Positions 10,717 through 20,756 of a DNA stretch of 64,000 nucleotides are shown here, piece after piece. Position 1 is the stretch's first letter. Each line of letters begins with the position of its first letter. The notes beneath the pieces are model-generated. The model worked only from the letters and a program-made list of their open reading frames with translations, searched no databases and had not been told where the DNA came from. The DNA is from an uncultured Flavobacteriaceae bacterium (GTDB lineage: Bacteria; Bacteroidota; Bacteroidia; Flavobacteriales; Flavobacteriaceae), in NCBI GenBank assembly GCA_937929935.1, contig CALFUL010000013.1:62001-126000 (forward strand), given 5' to 3'. The translations under genes were made by a program, and so were the position numbers.

Positions 10717-11422
10717 ATTGGGGTTTCAAATAGTCTAAAACTTCAGTCAATTTATTCAATTTCAAGTATTCTCTTGTCTTATTTTCAATAGCCACCTGTT
10801 CATGTTGCCAGGTGGTATGAAAAGGAATATGAATGGCTTTGGCACCAATATTCACAATAGGCAAAACATCTGATTTCAATGAATTACCAATCATTAAAAA
10901 CTCACTGACATCAATCTTCAAATTATCTAATAAATTTAAATAATTACTTTCTTTTTTATCGCTCAGCACTTCAACATGATGAAAATACGTTGATAAACCA
11001 GATTCTTTAATTTTTCTTTCTTGATCTAGTAAATCGCCCTTGGTTAAAACAATTAAGCGATACTTACTTTGTAACTTTTCAAGCACTTCTGTAACACCCT
11101 CTAATAACTCAACAGGCTTTAAAAGCATTGCTTTACCGTGATTCAAAATTTCAGTCAAATCAGCCTGAGATATGGTATTATTAGAAACGCTTAAGGCTGT
11201 TTCTATCATTGACAACATGAATCCTTTTATACCATATCCATAGAGATTTAAATTATTCATTTCTATTTTGAATAATTCTTGATCTATTTTATTTTTTGTT
11301 TCATACCCCTCTAAAAGAGCAGCAAATTTTTCTTCTGTTTCTCTGAAATACGTCTCATTTACCCAGAGCGTATCATCAGCATCAAACCCAACAACCTTAA
11401 TGTTACTGAAATCTACTTCCAT
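10703..11422 (-). CDS. HAD family hydrolase
   Basis: [11 protein letters not shown] motif I; LTKGD motif [14 protein letters not shown] motif IV. Confidence 0.85.
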   Translation of the reverse strand: MEVDFSNIKVVGFDADDTLWVNETYFRETEEKFAALLEGYETKNKIDQELFKIEMNNLNLYGYGIKGFMLSMIETALSVSNNTISQADLTEILNHGKAMLLKPVELLEGVTEVLEKLQSKYRLIVLTKGDLLDQERKIKESGLSTYFHHVEVLSDKKESNYLNLLDNLKIDVSEFLMIGNSLKSDVLPIVNIGAKAIHIPFHTTWQHEQVAIENKTREYLKLNKLTEVLDYLKPQYAAQ

Positions 11423-12141
11423 GCGGCTTGAGCTCTTTTTAAATCTTCAGGAGTATCTATTTCAATACCGCTAACGTTGGTTTCTACCATTTTAATTTTT
11501 TTGCCATATTCTAAATAACGAATGGCTTCAATTTTTTCTGTTGCTTCAAGGGTTAACATGGGTAGCCTTTGAAAATCAGTCAAGGCACTTTTTCTAAATG
11601 CATAGATTCCTTTATGCTTATAGTAGGTGGTCTTTACTTCACTATCTCTTTGAAATGGAATTGGAGCACGCGAAAAATATAACGCAAAATTTCGATTATC
11701 AACAATTACTTTTACAGTATTTGGGTTCTCAATTTCAGCCGCATCAGTAATTTTAACCATTAAAGAAGCCAAATCAATTTCTTTTTGAGTATCATCTTTA
11801 AAAACCTCTAAAACACTCGCTAAACTCTCACGGTCAGTAAAAGGTTCATCGCCTTGAACATTGACAATAATATCAACATCAAGATTGGTGACGGCCTCTG
11901 CAATTCGATCACTACCACAGTCGTGTTCTTTTTTGCTCATCATTACCCTACCACCAATTTCACTAATGGTGTCAAAAATCACTTTACTATCAGTAACTAC
12001 ATATACTTCATCAAATAATTTGGCATTTACAGCAGCCTCATAGGTTCTCACAATAACAGGTTTGCCTGATAAGTCTTGCATGAGTTTTGCTGGAAATCTC
12101 GAAGCTGCATAACGCGCGGGTATCATAGCAATTACTTTCAT
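11413..12141 (-). CDS. kdsB: 3-deoxy-manno-octulosonate cytidylyltransferase (CMP-Kdo synthetase)
   Basis: [48 protein letters not shown]. Confidence 0.9.
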   Translation of the reverse strand: MKVIAMIPARYAASRFPAKLMQDLSGKPVIVRTYEAAVNAKLFDEVYVVTDSKVIFDTISEIGGRVMMSKKEHDCGSDRIAEAVTNLDVDIIVNVQGDEPFTDRESLASVLEVFKDDTQKEIDLASLMVKITDAAEIENPNTVKVIVDNRNFALYFSRAPIPFQRDSEVKTTYYKHKGIYAFRKSALTDFQRLPMLTLEATEKIEAIRYLEYGKKIKMVETNVSGIEIDTPEDLKRAQAAWK

Positions 12142-12151
12142 AAAAACAATT

Positions 12152-12721
12152 TTAGGCTTTTAATCGAGATTTAAACTTGCGATATATCATAAAGATAATA
12201 ACCAAAATAATGATGACTAAAATTGAGGCAATTACAGGTGCAAATATAGAAGCTGTTGTTACCACCGCAGCGGTACCTGTCTCTACCGTTGCGACTAGCG
12301 GATTCGCTACCCCACCTGTGGTCGCTGTTGATGCCAATCTACCTGCTGCTCCTGCACCTTTAATTGCGGTTGCTGTTCCGCCCCCAGCAATAATTGCCAA
12401 TGACCACGTGAATAATGGATCTAAACCAACTATGGTAGACACCATAACTGCTGTGCCTGCTATTGCCGCAAGGGGCACTGCAACGCTATCTAATAAATTA
12501 TCTACCCAAGGCATGAAATAGGCGAAAATTTCAACAAGTGTGGCAACGGCTAAAGTAACTACGGCAGCTAGACTGCCAATCCACATCCAGCTTTCATTGA
12601 GTTCCCATTTACCAAAAAAGGCGGCTAAACTTAGGGCAAAAAGTGGTAGAAAAACTCTAAAGCCAACTGAAGCTGCCAAACCAACTCCTAAAAAAATACT
12701 ATATATAGTTTCTGATGTCAT
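12152..12721 (-). CDS. DUF4126-like membrane protein
   Basis: [24 protein letters not shown]; Gly/Ala-rich hydrophobic segments typical of DUF4126. Confidence 0.75.
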   Translation of the reverse strand: MTSETIYSIFLGVGLAASVGFRVFLPLFALSLAAFFGKWELNESWMWIGSLAAVVTLAVATLVEIFAYFMPWVDNLLDSVAVPLAAIAGTAVMVSTIVGLDPLFTWSLAIIAGGGTATAIKGAGAAGRLASTATTGGVANPLVATVETGTAAVVTTASIFAPVIASILVIIILVIIFMIYRKFKSRLKA

Positions 12722-12761
12722 TTTTTAAATGATTAAAACATCCTATTAATACGAATGTAAC

Positions 12762-14201
12762 TTATTCTGATCCAACAAAAAAATCGTTCTTAAATCCTAT
12801 TAAATATAGCCTTTTTTTCGCTCTTGTGACCGCAGTATACAACCATCTCAAGTGTTCTTTATCTACTCCGTTTGGCAAATAAGGCTGTTCTACAAAAACG
12901 GTGTTCCATTGCCCACCTTGCGATTTATGACAAGTAATTGCGTATGAAAATTTCACTTGAAGAGCATTGAAATATTTGTTGTTTTTAACCCCTAGAAACT
13001 TCTTGTATTTAGATGTTTCTGAGGCATAATCTTCCATAACCTTTTGATACAGTCTGTTACCATCTTCGTATGAAAGTGAGGGCGTTTGTGCTTTTATTGT
13101 ATCTAATAATAAAACAGTTTCAAAAGGCTTTTGATTGGGGTAATCAACCATTTGAACTTTGACTTCAGCAAATTTAAAAGAGTACAGTTCTTTGATGGCA
13201 AAAATCTCTAAAACCTCAATGATATCGCCATTTGCAATGAAACCAGCTTCAGATTTTGGATCAATCCAAAAGTAATTGTTCTTGACCACCATCATGTAAT
13301 CACCAACAGCAATTTCATTTTCTAAGAATAAAATTCTGCTTCTTATATTTTCATTGTAAAGATTCGCTCTTTTGTTTGATCGAACAATGAAAGCGGTTTC
13401 TTCTTTTCCATTTTCACGGTATGAGCTATCAATAATTTCTTGAATTTCATTACCATCAGTCAAACGCACAATGTCAGCAAAAGGCTCAACATTGAACTGA
13501 AAACTATCATAAAATTCGCTTTGTATTTGCTCGCGTAACAAGGTTGCGTTTACCAAAATACCAGAATCTTCAGCTTGACGAACTACTTCATCAAGTTCAA
13601 GCATTATCACATCTTTATTATAATTCAATTCAAGTTTATTAGCATCAAGGGCCGGACTCAAATTTAATTTTACCGGTGGTAATTGTGCTGTATCGCCTAT
13701 TAATATAAGTTGGCAGTTGTGACCTGAATACACGAACATCAATAAATCATCAAGTAATGACCCATTTTCAAACAATTTAGAATCTGCTGGTGTATCAGGT
13801 ATCATAGAAGCCTCATCAACTATAAATACTGTATTGCGATGTTTATTGGGTGCCAAAACAAATTGTACCCCGCCCCCACTCTGTTTTTTAGGAAAATATA
13901 TTTTTCTATGGATGGTAAAAGCCTGCGTTTTTGAATAATTAGACATTACTTTGGCCGCCCTACCTGTGGGTGCCATTAAAACAGCCTTCATGGTAGTTTT
14001 CCATAAGCTATTAACCAAAGTGCCCACAAGGGTTGTTTTACCAGTACCTGCGAATCCTTTTAAAAGAAATATGGCATTCTTTTTGTTGCTTAATAGGTAA
14101 GATGATAGTTTCTGTAAAGCAACAGATTGTTTCAAGGTTGGTTCATGAGGAAACTTATCCTTTAAAACATTATAAAAATCACTTTCAGAAAGACCAGTCA
14201 T
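12762..14201 (-). CDS. RecD-like ATP-dependent DNA helicase (AAA/UvrD C-terminal)
   Basis: Walker A GFAGTGKTTLVGTL; VDEASMIPD Walker B; SYAITCHKSQGGQW; LYTAVTRAKKRLYLIG. Confidence 0.88.
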   Translation of the reverse strand: MTGLSESDFYNVLKDKFPHEPTLKQSVALQKLSSYLLSNKKNAIFLLKGFAGTGKTTLVGTLVNSLWKTTMKAVLMAPTGRAAKVMSNYSKTQAFTIHRKIYFPKKQSGGGVQFVLAPNKHRNTVFIVDEASMIPDTPADSKLFENGSLLDDLLMFVYSGHNCQLILIGDTAQLPPVKLNLSPALDANKLELNYNKDVIMLELDEVVRQAEDSGILVNATLLREQIQSEFYDSFQFNVEPFADIVRLTDGNEIQEIIDSSYRENGKEETAFIVRSNKRANLYNENIRSRILFLENEIAVGDYMMVVKNNYFWIDPKSEAGFIANGDIIEVLEIFAIKELYSFKFAEVKVQMVDYPNQKPFETVLLLDTIKAQTPSLSYEDGNRLYQKVMEDYASETSKYKKFLGVKNNKYFNALQVKFSYAITCHKSQGGQWNTVFVEQPYLPNGVDKEHLRWLYTAVTRAKKRLYLIGFKNDFFVGSE

Positions 14202-14261
14202 AAGAGTTCAAATATAAACAGGATTTTTAGTGTAAAAACTTTTAGCATTCAAAAAAAAATG

Positions 14262-14269
14262 TAAATTTG
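14262..14269 (+). promoter_or_regulatory. Bacteroidota -7 promoter element (TAnnTTTG)
   Basis: taaatttg ~33 bp upstream of the ATG at 14302, with tttag ~17 bp further upstream. Confidence 0.4.
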
Positions 14270-14301
14270 TCGATACGCCAAACTAAATAAATTTAACTGT
14301 A

Positions 14302-15033
14302 ATGATAAAACTAATTTTAATTATAGTAGGAATAATTGTACTCATTATTGCATTGGTAAAGCTAATGGATAAATTTTTACCACAAAAAATGAGACCTATA
14401 GTAACCATTTTACTATTCTTACTATCTATAGTCTTCGGCTATTTAATCTACCAATCGATTACCGGACCTATAAGATTCGCCGAAATAAAAAAAGAGCGAT
14501 TTTCAAAAGTAATTTCTAGCCTTAAGGATATTAGAAATTCTCAAGAAGCATATAAAACCGTAAACGGTAAGTACGCTAAAGATTTTAAATCGCTTGTGAG
14601 TTTCGTAGATAATGGCAAATACATTATTACTTCTAAAAAAGATTCTTCTTTCTCGAGGTTTAATAAGAATTTTGGTATTGATATGCCAGTTGACACCGTA
14701 GTTGTGAAGGTTTTAGATTCAGTACCGGTTAGAGATTCAATTTTCAAAAATGATATGCGTTACAAGACCATGATGAACGTACCGGGTTCAGATGGTGTTA
14801 AATTTGAAATGGAAGCTACAATAATCAATAAAGGAGGGTACAATGTTTCAGTATTTGAAGCAAAAGCACCTAAAAGTGCTGTTCTTGCTGACCAACCAAA
14901 AGATTTACAGGCTCGAGAAAATGAGCACAATAGTGTTGAAGAAGTTGATGGTACTCATATCACAGTAGGTTCATTAACTCAAGTAAGTACTAGTGGAAAT
15001 TGGCCACCAACATATGACCGAAAAGAAAACTAA
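14302..15033 (+). CDS. Conserved hypothetical membrane protein, first gene of an operon with DUF3822 and rsmD
   Basis: Two N-terminal TM segments; tight overlap with the next gene. Confidence 0.7.
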   Translation: MIKLILIIVGIIVLIIALVKLMDKFLPQKMRPIVTILLFLLSIVFGYLIYQSITGPIRFAEIKKERFSKVISSLKDIRNSQEAYKTVNGKYAKDFKSLVSFVDNGKYIITSKKDSSFSRFNKNFGIDMPVDTVVVKVLDSVPVRDSIFKNDMRYKTMMNVPGSDGVKFEMEATIINKGGYNVSVFEAKAPKSAVLADQPKDLQARENEHNSVEEVDGTHITVGSLTQVSTSGNWPPTYDRKEN

Positions 15034-15826
15034 TACAACACATATATCGGAATTTGATAAACTGTCCATTCAAGTTAGCTTGAATGGACTTTCTTTTTGT
15101 GTTCTCGATACGGTTGACGAGAAAGTAAGAATTTCAGATGCCATTACCTTTGAAAAAGAACGCTCGCCTTATGGTATGCAAAAAGGTCTTGTTGCTTTAT
15201 TAGAAAGAAATTCTTTATCTAAAAAAACATTTTCTGAAGTCGTTATTATTCATCGAAACAGCCTTTTCAGTTTAGTGCCAAAATCGCTTTTCAATGCTGA
15301 AAACCTTGCCAATTATTTAAAGTTCAATTCTAAAATGTTAGCTACGGATCATCTTTCATTTGATGAATTAGATAATTTAGATATGATGAATGTATACATT
15401 CCGTATATGAATGTCAATAATTACATTTATGATTTATATGGTGAATTTACCTTTAAACACAACGGCTCTGTTCTTTTAGAAACACTTTTAAAAGGTAATG
15501 CTACTGAAACGAAGCCCATTTGTTACGTAAATGTTTTACATAATCAGATGGATGTTGCTATTATCTCTCATAAAAAACTTCTGTTCTACAACAGTTTTAA
15601 ATTTAATTCTAAAGAAGATTTTATCTATTATATTTTGTTTACCTACGAACAATTAAAACTCAATACTGAAAAAACAGCATTGAAACTTTTTGGAAACATT
15701 CAAAAAGATCATGAGCTCTATGCTTTAAGTTACCAATACATTAAAAACATAAGTATCTATACCGCCGCTTCGCCTTTGACTGACAGTCATGAATCTATTG
15801 ATTTTGAAGTACTAAACTCTCTTTAA
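15014..15826 (+). CDS. DUF3822 family protein
   Basis: MTEKKTNTTHISEFDKLSIQVSLNGLSFCVLD; position directly upstream of rsmD; ATG at 15014 preferred over 14993. Confidence 0.7.
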   Translation: MTEKKTNTTHISEFDKLSIQVSLNGLSFCVLDTVDEKVRISDAITFEKERSPYGMQKGLVALLERNSLSKKTFSEVVIIHRNSLFSLVPKSLFNAENLANYLKFNSKMLATDHLSFDELDNLDMMNVYIPYMNVNNYIYDLYGEFTFKHNGSVLLETLLKGNATETKPICYVNVLHNQMDVAIISHKKLLFYNSFKFNSKEDFIYYILFTYEQLKLNTEKTALKLFGNIQKDHELYALSYQYIKNISIYTAASPLTDSHESIDFEVLNSL

Positions 15827-16365
15827 TGCGCATTATATCAGGTAAATTCAAAGGGCGACGCATACAAGCACCAAAAAAATTACCCGTCAGGCCTACCACT
15901 GATATGGCCAAAGAGGGCCTGTTCAATATTTTAAATAATAGGTTTTATTTTGATGAGATTACGGTGTTAGATTTATTCTCAGGTACCGGAAATATTTGTT
16001 ACGAATTTGCCTCAAGAGGCGCGAATCAAATTACAGCAGTCGATCAAAATCATGGCTGTATTCGATTTATTGAAAGTACCGCTCAACAATTTGAAATGCC
16101 AATCAATACGGTTTTAAATGATGTTCATTCATTTCTTCAAAAAACCTCATTAAAGGCTGATATAATTTTTGCTGACCCCCCGTACAATATGGATTTAGAA
16201 AATTTAGAAAAAATAGTAACCACAGTATTTGAAAGAAATTTACTTTTACCCGATGGAGAATTAATTATTGAGCACGAAAAAAAGATGGATTTAGCTATGG
16301 CTTCGCAATTCGTGAGTATTCGAAAATATGGCGGAAGCGCTTTTAGTTTTTTTAAAGAAAACTAA
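15826..16365 (+). CDS. rsmD: 16S rRNA (guanine(966)-N(2))-methyltransferase
   Basis: MRIISGKFKGRRIQAPKKLPVRPTTDMAKEGLFNIL; LDLFSGTGN; DIIFADPPYN. Confidence 0.92.
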   Translation: MRIISGKFKGRRIQAPKKLPVRPTTDMAKEGLFNILNNRFYFDEITVLDLFSGTGNICYEFASRGANQITAVDQNHGCIRFIESTAQQFEMPINTVLNDVHSFLQKTSLKADIIFADPPYNMDLENLEKIVTTVFERNLLLPDGELIIEHEKKMDLAMASQFVSIRKYGGSAFSFFKEN

Positions 16366-16392
16366 CAAAGACATCAATTGCGCTTAAAATAA

Positions 16393-16770
16393 AAAAGCAG
16401 GCCATAAGCCGGATTCTGTTTAACCTGAATAAATTCAGACCCTATCATTTATCTAGACCTTCAGTTACCCAAAGGTTCGAACCGCCTACCCTTTGGCTCG
16501 AGCGTGCAGCTCTCAAACACCAATATACGTGACGTTTCACCACATAGAGTTTACCTGGTTTCACTACAGCATTACCTGTACATTCTTTCTGTTGCACTAG
16601 TCCGTCCGTGTGCCAAATGACGCACGGAGACGGGCGTTACCCGCTATGTTGCACTATGGTGTCCGGACTTTCCTCTTCATCTCGAACTTGATTCGAGACC
16701 TCTCATACTCTACTAGAAAATATAAAAGGCACTGAAACTAGTTCAGCATGCAGCGATAGAGTGACCTGCT
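16393..16770 (-). ncRNA. rnpB: RNase P RNA (class A)
   Basis: Reverse complement contains GAAGAGGAAAGTCCGGACACCA and ACAGAATCCGGCTTATGGCCTGCTTTTTT; P1 ends AGCAGGTC/GGCCTGCT pair. Confidence 0.95.
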
Positions 16771-16906
16771 GCGCAAAAATAGGTCAATTGTTGATAAAAA
16801 AGGGTTTTATCAGCAGCAAATAAGAGGCTCAAACCATTGCTATTTTTATCTTTGTAAGAGCCCTTAAATTAAGGGAGATAAGTAGTATTAATTAATTCCT
16901 TTTCGA

Positions 16907-19009
16907 TTGGAACCTTTTATTGTATCGGCGCGAAAATACAGACCCCAAACATTTAAAGATGTAGTTGGGCAGCAAACGATTACCAATACATTACTAAACG
17001 CCATTGAAAACAATCACTTAGCGCAAGCCTTACTTTTTTGTGGTCCAAGAGGTGTTGGTAAAACAACCTGTGCGCGTATTCTTGCAAAACAAATTAATCA
17101 AGACGGGGCGTTAAGCGAAGATGAAGATTTTGCATTTAATATTTTTGAACTCGATGCAGCATCAAATAACTCGGTTGATGATATCAGAAGTTTAATTGAC
17201 CAAGTTCGCATACCCCCTCAAGTGGGTAAGTACAAGGTATATATCATTGATGAGGTTCATATGCTTTCGCAAGCTGCATTTAATGCCTTTTTAAAGACTT
17301 TAGAAGAGCCGCCTAAACACGCTATTTTTATTTTAGCAACTACTGAAAAACATAAAATCATACCTACCATTTTATCGCGTTGTCAAATTTTTGATTTTAA
17401 GCGTATCACGGTTAAAGACGCGAAAGAATACTTAAAATATATCGCTGAAAATCAAGGTATTGAAGCTGAAGATGAGGCCTTGCATATTATTGCGCAAAAG
17501 GCTGATGGCGCCATGCGAGATGCCCTTTCAATTTTTGATCGTGTGGTTAGTTTTTCTGGCAAACAATTGACAAGAAAATCGGTTACAGAAAATTTAAACG
17601 TTCTTGACTACGAAACCTTTTTTGATTCAACTGATTTAATATTGAATACCAATATTCCGGAGTTGCTATTATTGTTCAACAAAACATTGTCTTTAGGGTT
17701 TGATGGTCATCATTATATCAATGGACTAGCATCTCATTTCAGAGATTTGATGGTTTGCCAACATACTGCAACCATGCAATTGATTGAAGTTGGCGATACT
17801 ATAAAAGAAAAATACGTAACACAAACCAAAAAAACATCTCGTGCTTTTTTACTTCAAGCCCTTGATTTGGCAAATGATTGTGACCTAAAATATAAAGCGA
17901 GTAAAAATCAACGCCTCTTAGTTGAACTTACTCTTATGAAGCTAGCATCCATCAATTTTGACGGAGAAAAAAAAAAGGGTGAACTCTTAAAAGAAGCACA
18001 ACAAAAAGATGATTTCATTGCCCCTGCAGCTTTCTTTCAAAACATTGAATCAGAAGCAAAGGTTAGTGTAACTAATTCATCGACCACTGAAAACAAAACA
18101 GCTGTAGTTGAAAAAATTACTGAACCTCAAACAGTTACAACCACACCCGAAATTCAAGTAGCACCTATTTCTGTTACTAGCATAGAAGAGAAATCAGTTG
18201 TCAATGGCATTGAGCCAAGCATAGAATCAGAAGCTACTGAACTTGATGCAAAAGATTTAGCTCAGCCAGATATTCAAACACAAAATACAGTTAAAACAAC
18301 TGTTGTTGAAACTATTTCTACGGATGAAATTGTACCCAAAAGAACATCTGAAGTACACCAAAACATTGTAACTGAGCATGCTATTGCTGAAGCTGAAGAA
18401 ATAGAAGAAATTGATGTTCTGCAAGACACGTACTCTACCTCAGAAGAAATAACTTCAGCACCGGAAACAAATGAAGCAAAAGCAGTTAAACAACCTCAAG
18501 AACAAAATACGCCAGTAAGTAAGAAGATTGACATCAAAAGACCTGTTGAGCGTGTTTCAGGCTTATCTATTTCAAGTCTAAAAGCTAAAAAACAGCATGA
18601 GCTCAACAAAATAGATGTTGTCATTGATCAAGATTCGTTACCTAATGACCCCATTGATGAAACTGAAATGCAGCAACATTGGGCTGATTTTGTTGAAAAA
18701 TTAGATGGTAGTGGAAGAAAAATTTTGGCTTCAAACCTACATTCTGATATTCCTAAATTGATTGACAATACAGTGATTACTATTTGTTTGCCCAATGACA
18801 CCATGAAAAAGGAAATTGAGCGCGAGCAGTATGACTTGATGGAATATTTAAAACTGAAGCTTAATAATCATTTTATCTCTTTGAAGATAACAGTTAGCGA
18901 AGAGGTAGCCAAAAAGTTCGCTTTTACTCCTGAAGAGAAATACGAAAAACTGAGAGAAAAAAATCCTACCATTGATTTACTAAGAAAAGAATTTGATTTA
19001 GATTTATGA
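16907..19009 (+). CDS. dnaX: DNA polymerase III subunit gamma/tau
   Basis: SARKYRPQTFKDVVGQQTITNTLLNAI; GPRGVGKTTCARILAK; IIDEVHMLSQAAFNAFLKTLEEPP. Confidence 0.95.
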   Translation: MEPFIVSARKYRPQTFKDVVGQQTITNTLLNAIENNHLAQALLFCGPRGVGKTTCARILAKQINQDGALSEDEDFAFNIFELDAASNNSVDDIRSLIDQVRIPPQVGKYKVYIIDEVHMLSQAAFNAFLKTLEEPPKHAIFILATTEKHKIIPTILSRCQIFDFKRITVKDAKEYLKYIAENQGIEAEDEALHIIAQKADGAMRDALSIFDRVVSFSGKQLTRKSVTENLNVLDYETFFDSTDLILNTNIPELLLLFNKTLSLGFDGHHYINGLASHFRDLMVCQHTATMQLIEVGDTIKEKYVTQTKKTSRAFLLQALDLANDCDLKYKASKNQRLLVELTLMKLASINFDGEKKKGELLKEAQQKDDFIAPAAFFQNIESEAKVSVTNSSTTENKTAVVEKITEPQTVTTTPEIQVAPISVTSIEEKSVVNGIEPSIESEATELDAKDLAQPDIQTQNTVKTTVVETISTDEIVPKRTSEVHQNIVTEHAIAEAEEIEEIDVLQDTYSTSEEITSAPETNEAKAVKQPQEQNTPVSKKIDIKRPVERVSGLSISSLKAKKQHELNKIDVVIDQDSLPNDPIDETEMQQHWADFVEKLDGSGRKILASNLHSDIPKLIDNTVITICLPNDTMKKEIEREQYDLMEYLKLKLNNHFISLKITVSEEVAKKFAFTPEEKYEKLREKNPTIDLLRKEFDLDL

Positions 19010-19357
19010 TCTACTAAACAATCGAAGTCTGACCGAGTAGATAAACATAACCAAAGCAATAACAATGAGTCCTCCGGCCTCACGAGCCTCTTCAATATTT
19101 TTAATATCTCCGGTGCCAATTTCAAAACCTTCGAATTTAGCCGGCAAAATAAAATAGGTGCCAATCAAAGCTACAATTCCTAAAAACAAAGGCACTAAAT
19201 AGGTCATTTTTTTTAAGGCAAACAAGACCGAAACTACTGAAGCAATTAGATAAATGATAATCCAAACAAGGGGGTCAGGGTCATTGTATTGTACTATTGC
19301 AGACATTAAAAAAAGAGCCGCCATGAGCCAACCAATTACTTTAAAAAATTTGTTCAT
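19004..19357 (-). CDS. TMEM220-like small membrane protein
   Basis: MNKFFKVIGWLMAALFLMSAIVQYNDPDPLVWIIIYLIAS; start at 19357 preferred. Confidence 0.7.
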   Translation of the reverse strand: MNKFFKVIGWLMAALFLMSAIVQYNDPDPLVWIIIYLIASVVSVLFALKKMTYLVPLFLGIVALIGTYFILPAKFEGFEIGTGDIKNIEEAREAGGLIVIALVMFIYSVRLRLFSRS

Positions 19358-19424
19358 ACTGTAAATATAGCTAGTTATTTTGATTAGGAGTAAGAACCCT
19401 TTAATTTTGAACAAACTAAAAAAT

Positions 19425-20006
19425 ATGCTTGGTCTTAAACTTCCTACCGATCCGCGTTGGGTAAATATTGTAGAAAAAAATATTGATGAAATTTTAACAG
19501 ATCATGCGTATTGCGAACAAAAAGCAGCCAGTACCGCTATTTCGTTAATTGTTAGTTTTCCGGAGTATACTGAGTTAATTGAAGAAATGATCGCCTTATC
19601 ACGAGAAGAAATGGGGCATTTCAAAATGGTTCATGATCGTATCATCGCTAGAGGTAAAAAGCTGGGAAGAGACCGCAAAGATGCGTATGTCATTGAACTG
19701 CTCAAATTTTTTCCTAAAGGAGGTAGTAGAACTACCCAACTAGTACATCGCCTTTTATATGCTGCCTTAATTGAAGCGCGTAGCTGCGAACGTTTCAGGT
19801 TACTTTCTGAAGCATTAAAAGACAAAGAACTCGCTGAATTTTACCATAAGCTGATGGTTAGTGAAGCTAGTCATTATACCATGTTCTTAACCTTTGCACG
19901 CAAATATGGTGATCGCGAAGAAGTTGATGAAAAATGGAATGCCTTGTTAAAATATGAAGCAGAAATCATGAAAGACCTCTCAAAAGATCAAACTATTCAT
20001 GGGTAG
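19425..20006 (+). CDS. miaE: tRNA-(ms[2]io[6]A)-hydroxylase
   Basis: MLGLKLPTDPRWVNIVEKNIDEILTDHAYCEQKAASTA; di-iron EE..H and E..H motifs. Confidence 0.9.
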   Translation: MLGLKLPTDPRWVNIVEKNIDEILTDHAYCEQKAASTAISLIVSFPEYTELIEEMIALSREEMGHFKMVHDRIIARGKKLGRDRKDAYVIELLKFFPKGGSRTTQLVHRLLYAALIEARSCERFRLLSEALKDKELAEFYHKLMVSEASHYTMFLTFARKYGDREEVDEKWNALLKYEAEIMKDLSKDQTIHG

Positions 20007-20024
20007 CTATTGACCTAGTTTTAC

Positions 20025-20744
20025 TTAATTGATATTTAAATAATTAAATATTTCTATTAGATCTTCTTCTTTACTAAATTTTTTCGATTTAAAATCAACC
20101 CAATTTTCAAGCAGGGTTTTATCTTTCGGAGGTAGCCAGTTTAGAATTTTTTTTCTTTTTGTTTCCAATTCTATAATTTCTCCGTTTTCTTTTTGAAAAT
20201 AATACGCAACAAATTTTCTAAATTTCGCAGGAATATCTTTACTGAAAGAAGATGGCGCTTTTGATGGCTCAGTATATTTTACATTTTTACGCTTATAGAG
20301 TGAATATCTTTCATTAACTAAAGAAAAAAGATAGCCCTTCATTTTTTTACCATTTTTATTAAGAAAATTTTGAAATTTTAAAGGAATTCCTTCACTAATA
20401 ATGTACACGTTTTTATCACGTTTAAGCGCAGAAAACTCGTTTTTATATACACTATTCTTTATCTGAATTTCTTCATTATAGGCATTATACTTGTAGAACA
20501 TTTTTCCGAAACTTTTAGTACCATAAAAGATTTCACAAGCTACATATTCATCATTTATAAATGGACTTCCTGTATAGTCTAACTCACTTAAAGGTGTTAA
20601 GCCTGAACCAGAAGTAGGGCCTGTTAATGACCCTTGCTTATAAATAATAGGGCTATGGTTCGCAATATTTGTTGTTTGACCAATTGCTTTAAATGATACA
20701 GCAAACAGAATTACTATTAAGTTTAGACTAAACCTATTCATCAT
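20025..20744 (-). CDS. Hypothetical secreted protein
   Basis: N-terminal signal peptide (MMNRFSLNLIVILFAVSFKAIGQ); 239 aa ORF. Confidence 0.6.
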   Translation of the reverse strand: MMNRFSLNLIVILFAVSFKAIGQTTNIANHSPIIYKQGSLTGPTSGSGLTPLSELDYTGSPFINDEYVACEIFYGTKSFGKMFYKYNAYNEEIQIKNSVYKNEFSALKRDKNVYIISEGIPLKFQNFLNKNGKKMKGYLFSLVNERYSLYKRKNVKYTEPSKAPSSFSKDIPAKFRKFVAYYFQKENGEIIELETKRKKILNWLPPKDKTLLENWVDFKSKKFSKEEDLIEIFNYLNIN

Positions 20745-20756
20745 TTTTTTGTTTAA

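Noticed and set aside
12177-12728. Plus-strand ORFs 12177-12521 and 12540-12728
   Set aside because: Antisense to the DUF4126 gene; Ala/Val-rich composition is a mirror of the real coding strand.
15014-15826. Use of upstream start 14993 for the DUF3822 gene
   Set aside because: Start at 15014 gives a better fit (MTEKKTN...) and less overlap; the MEIGHQH extension looks non-native.
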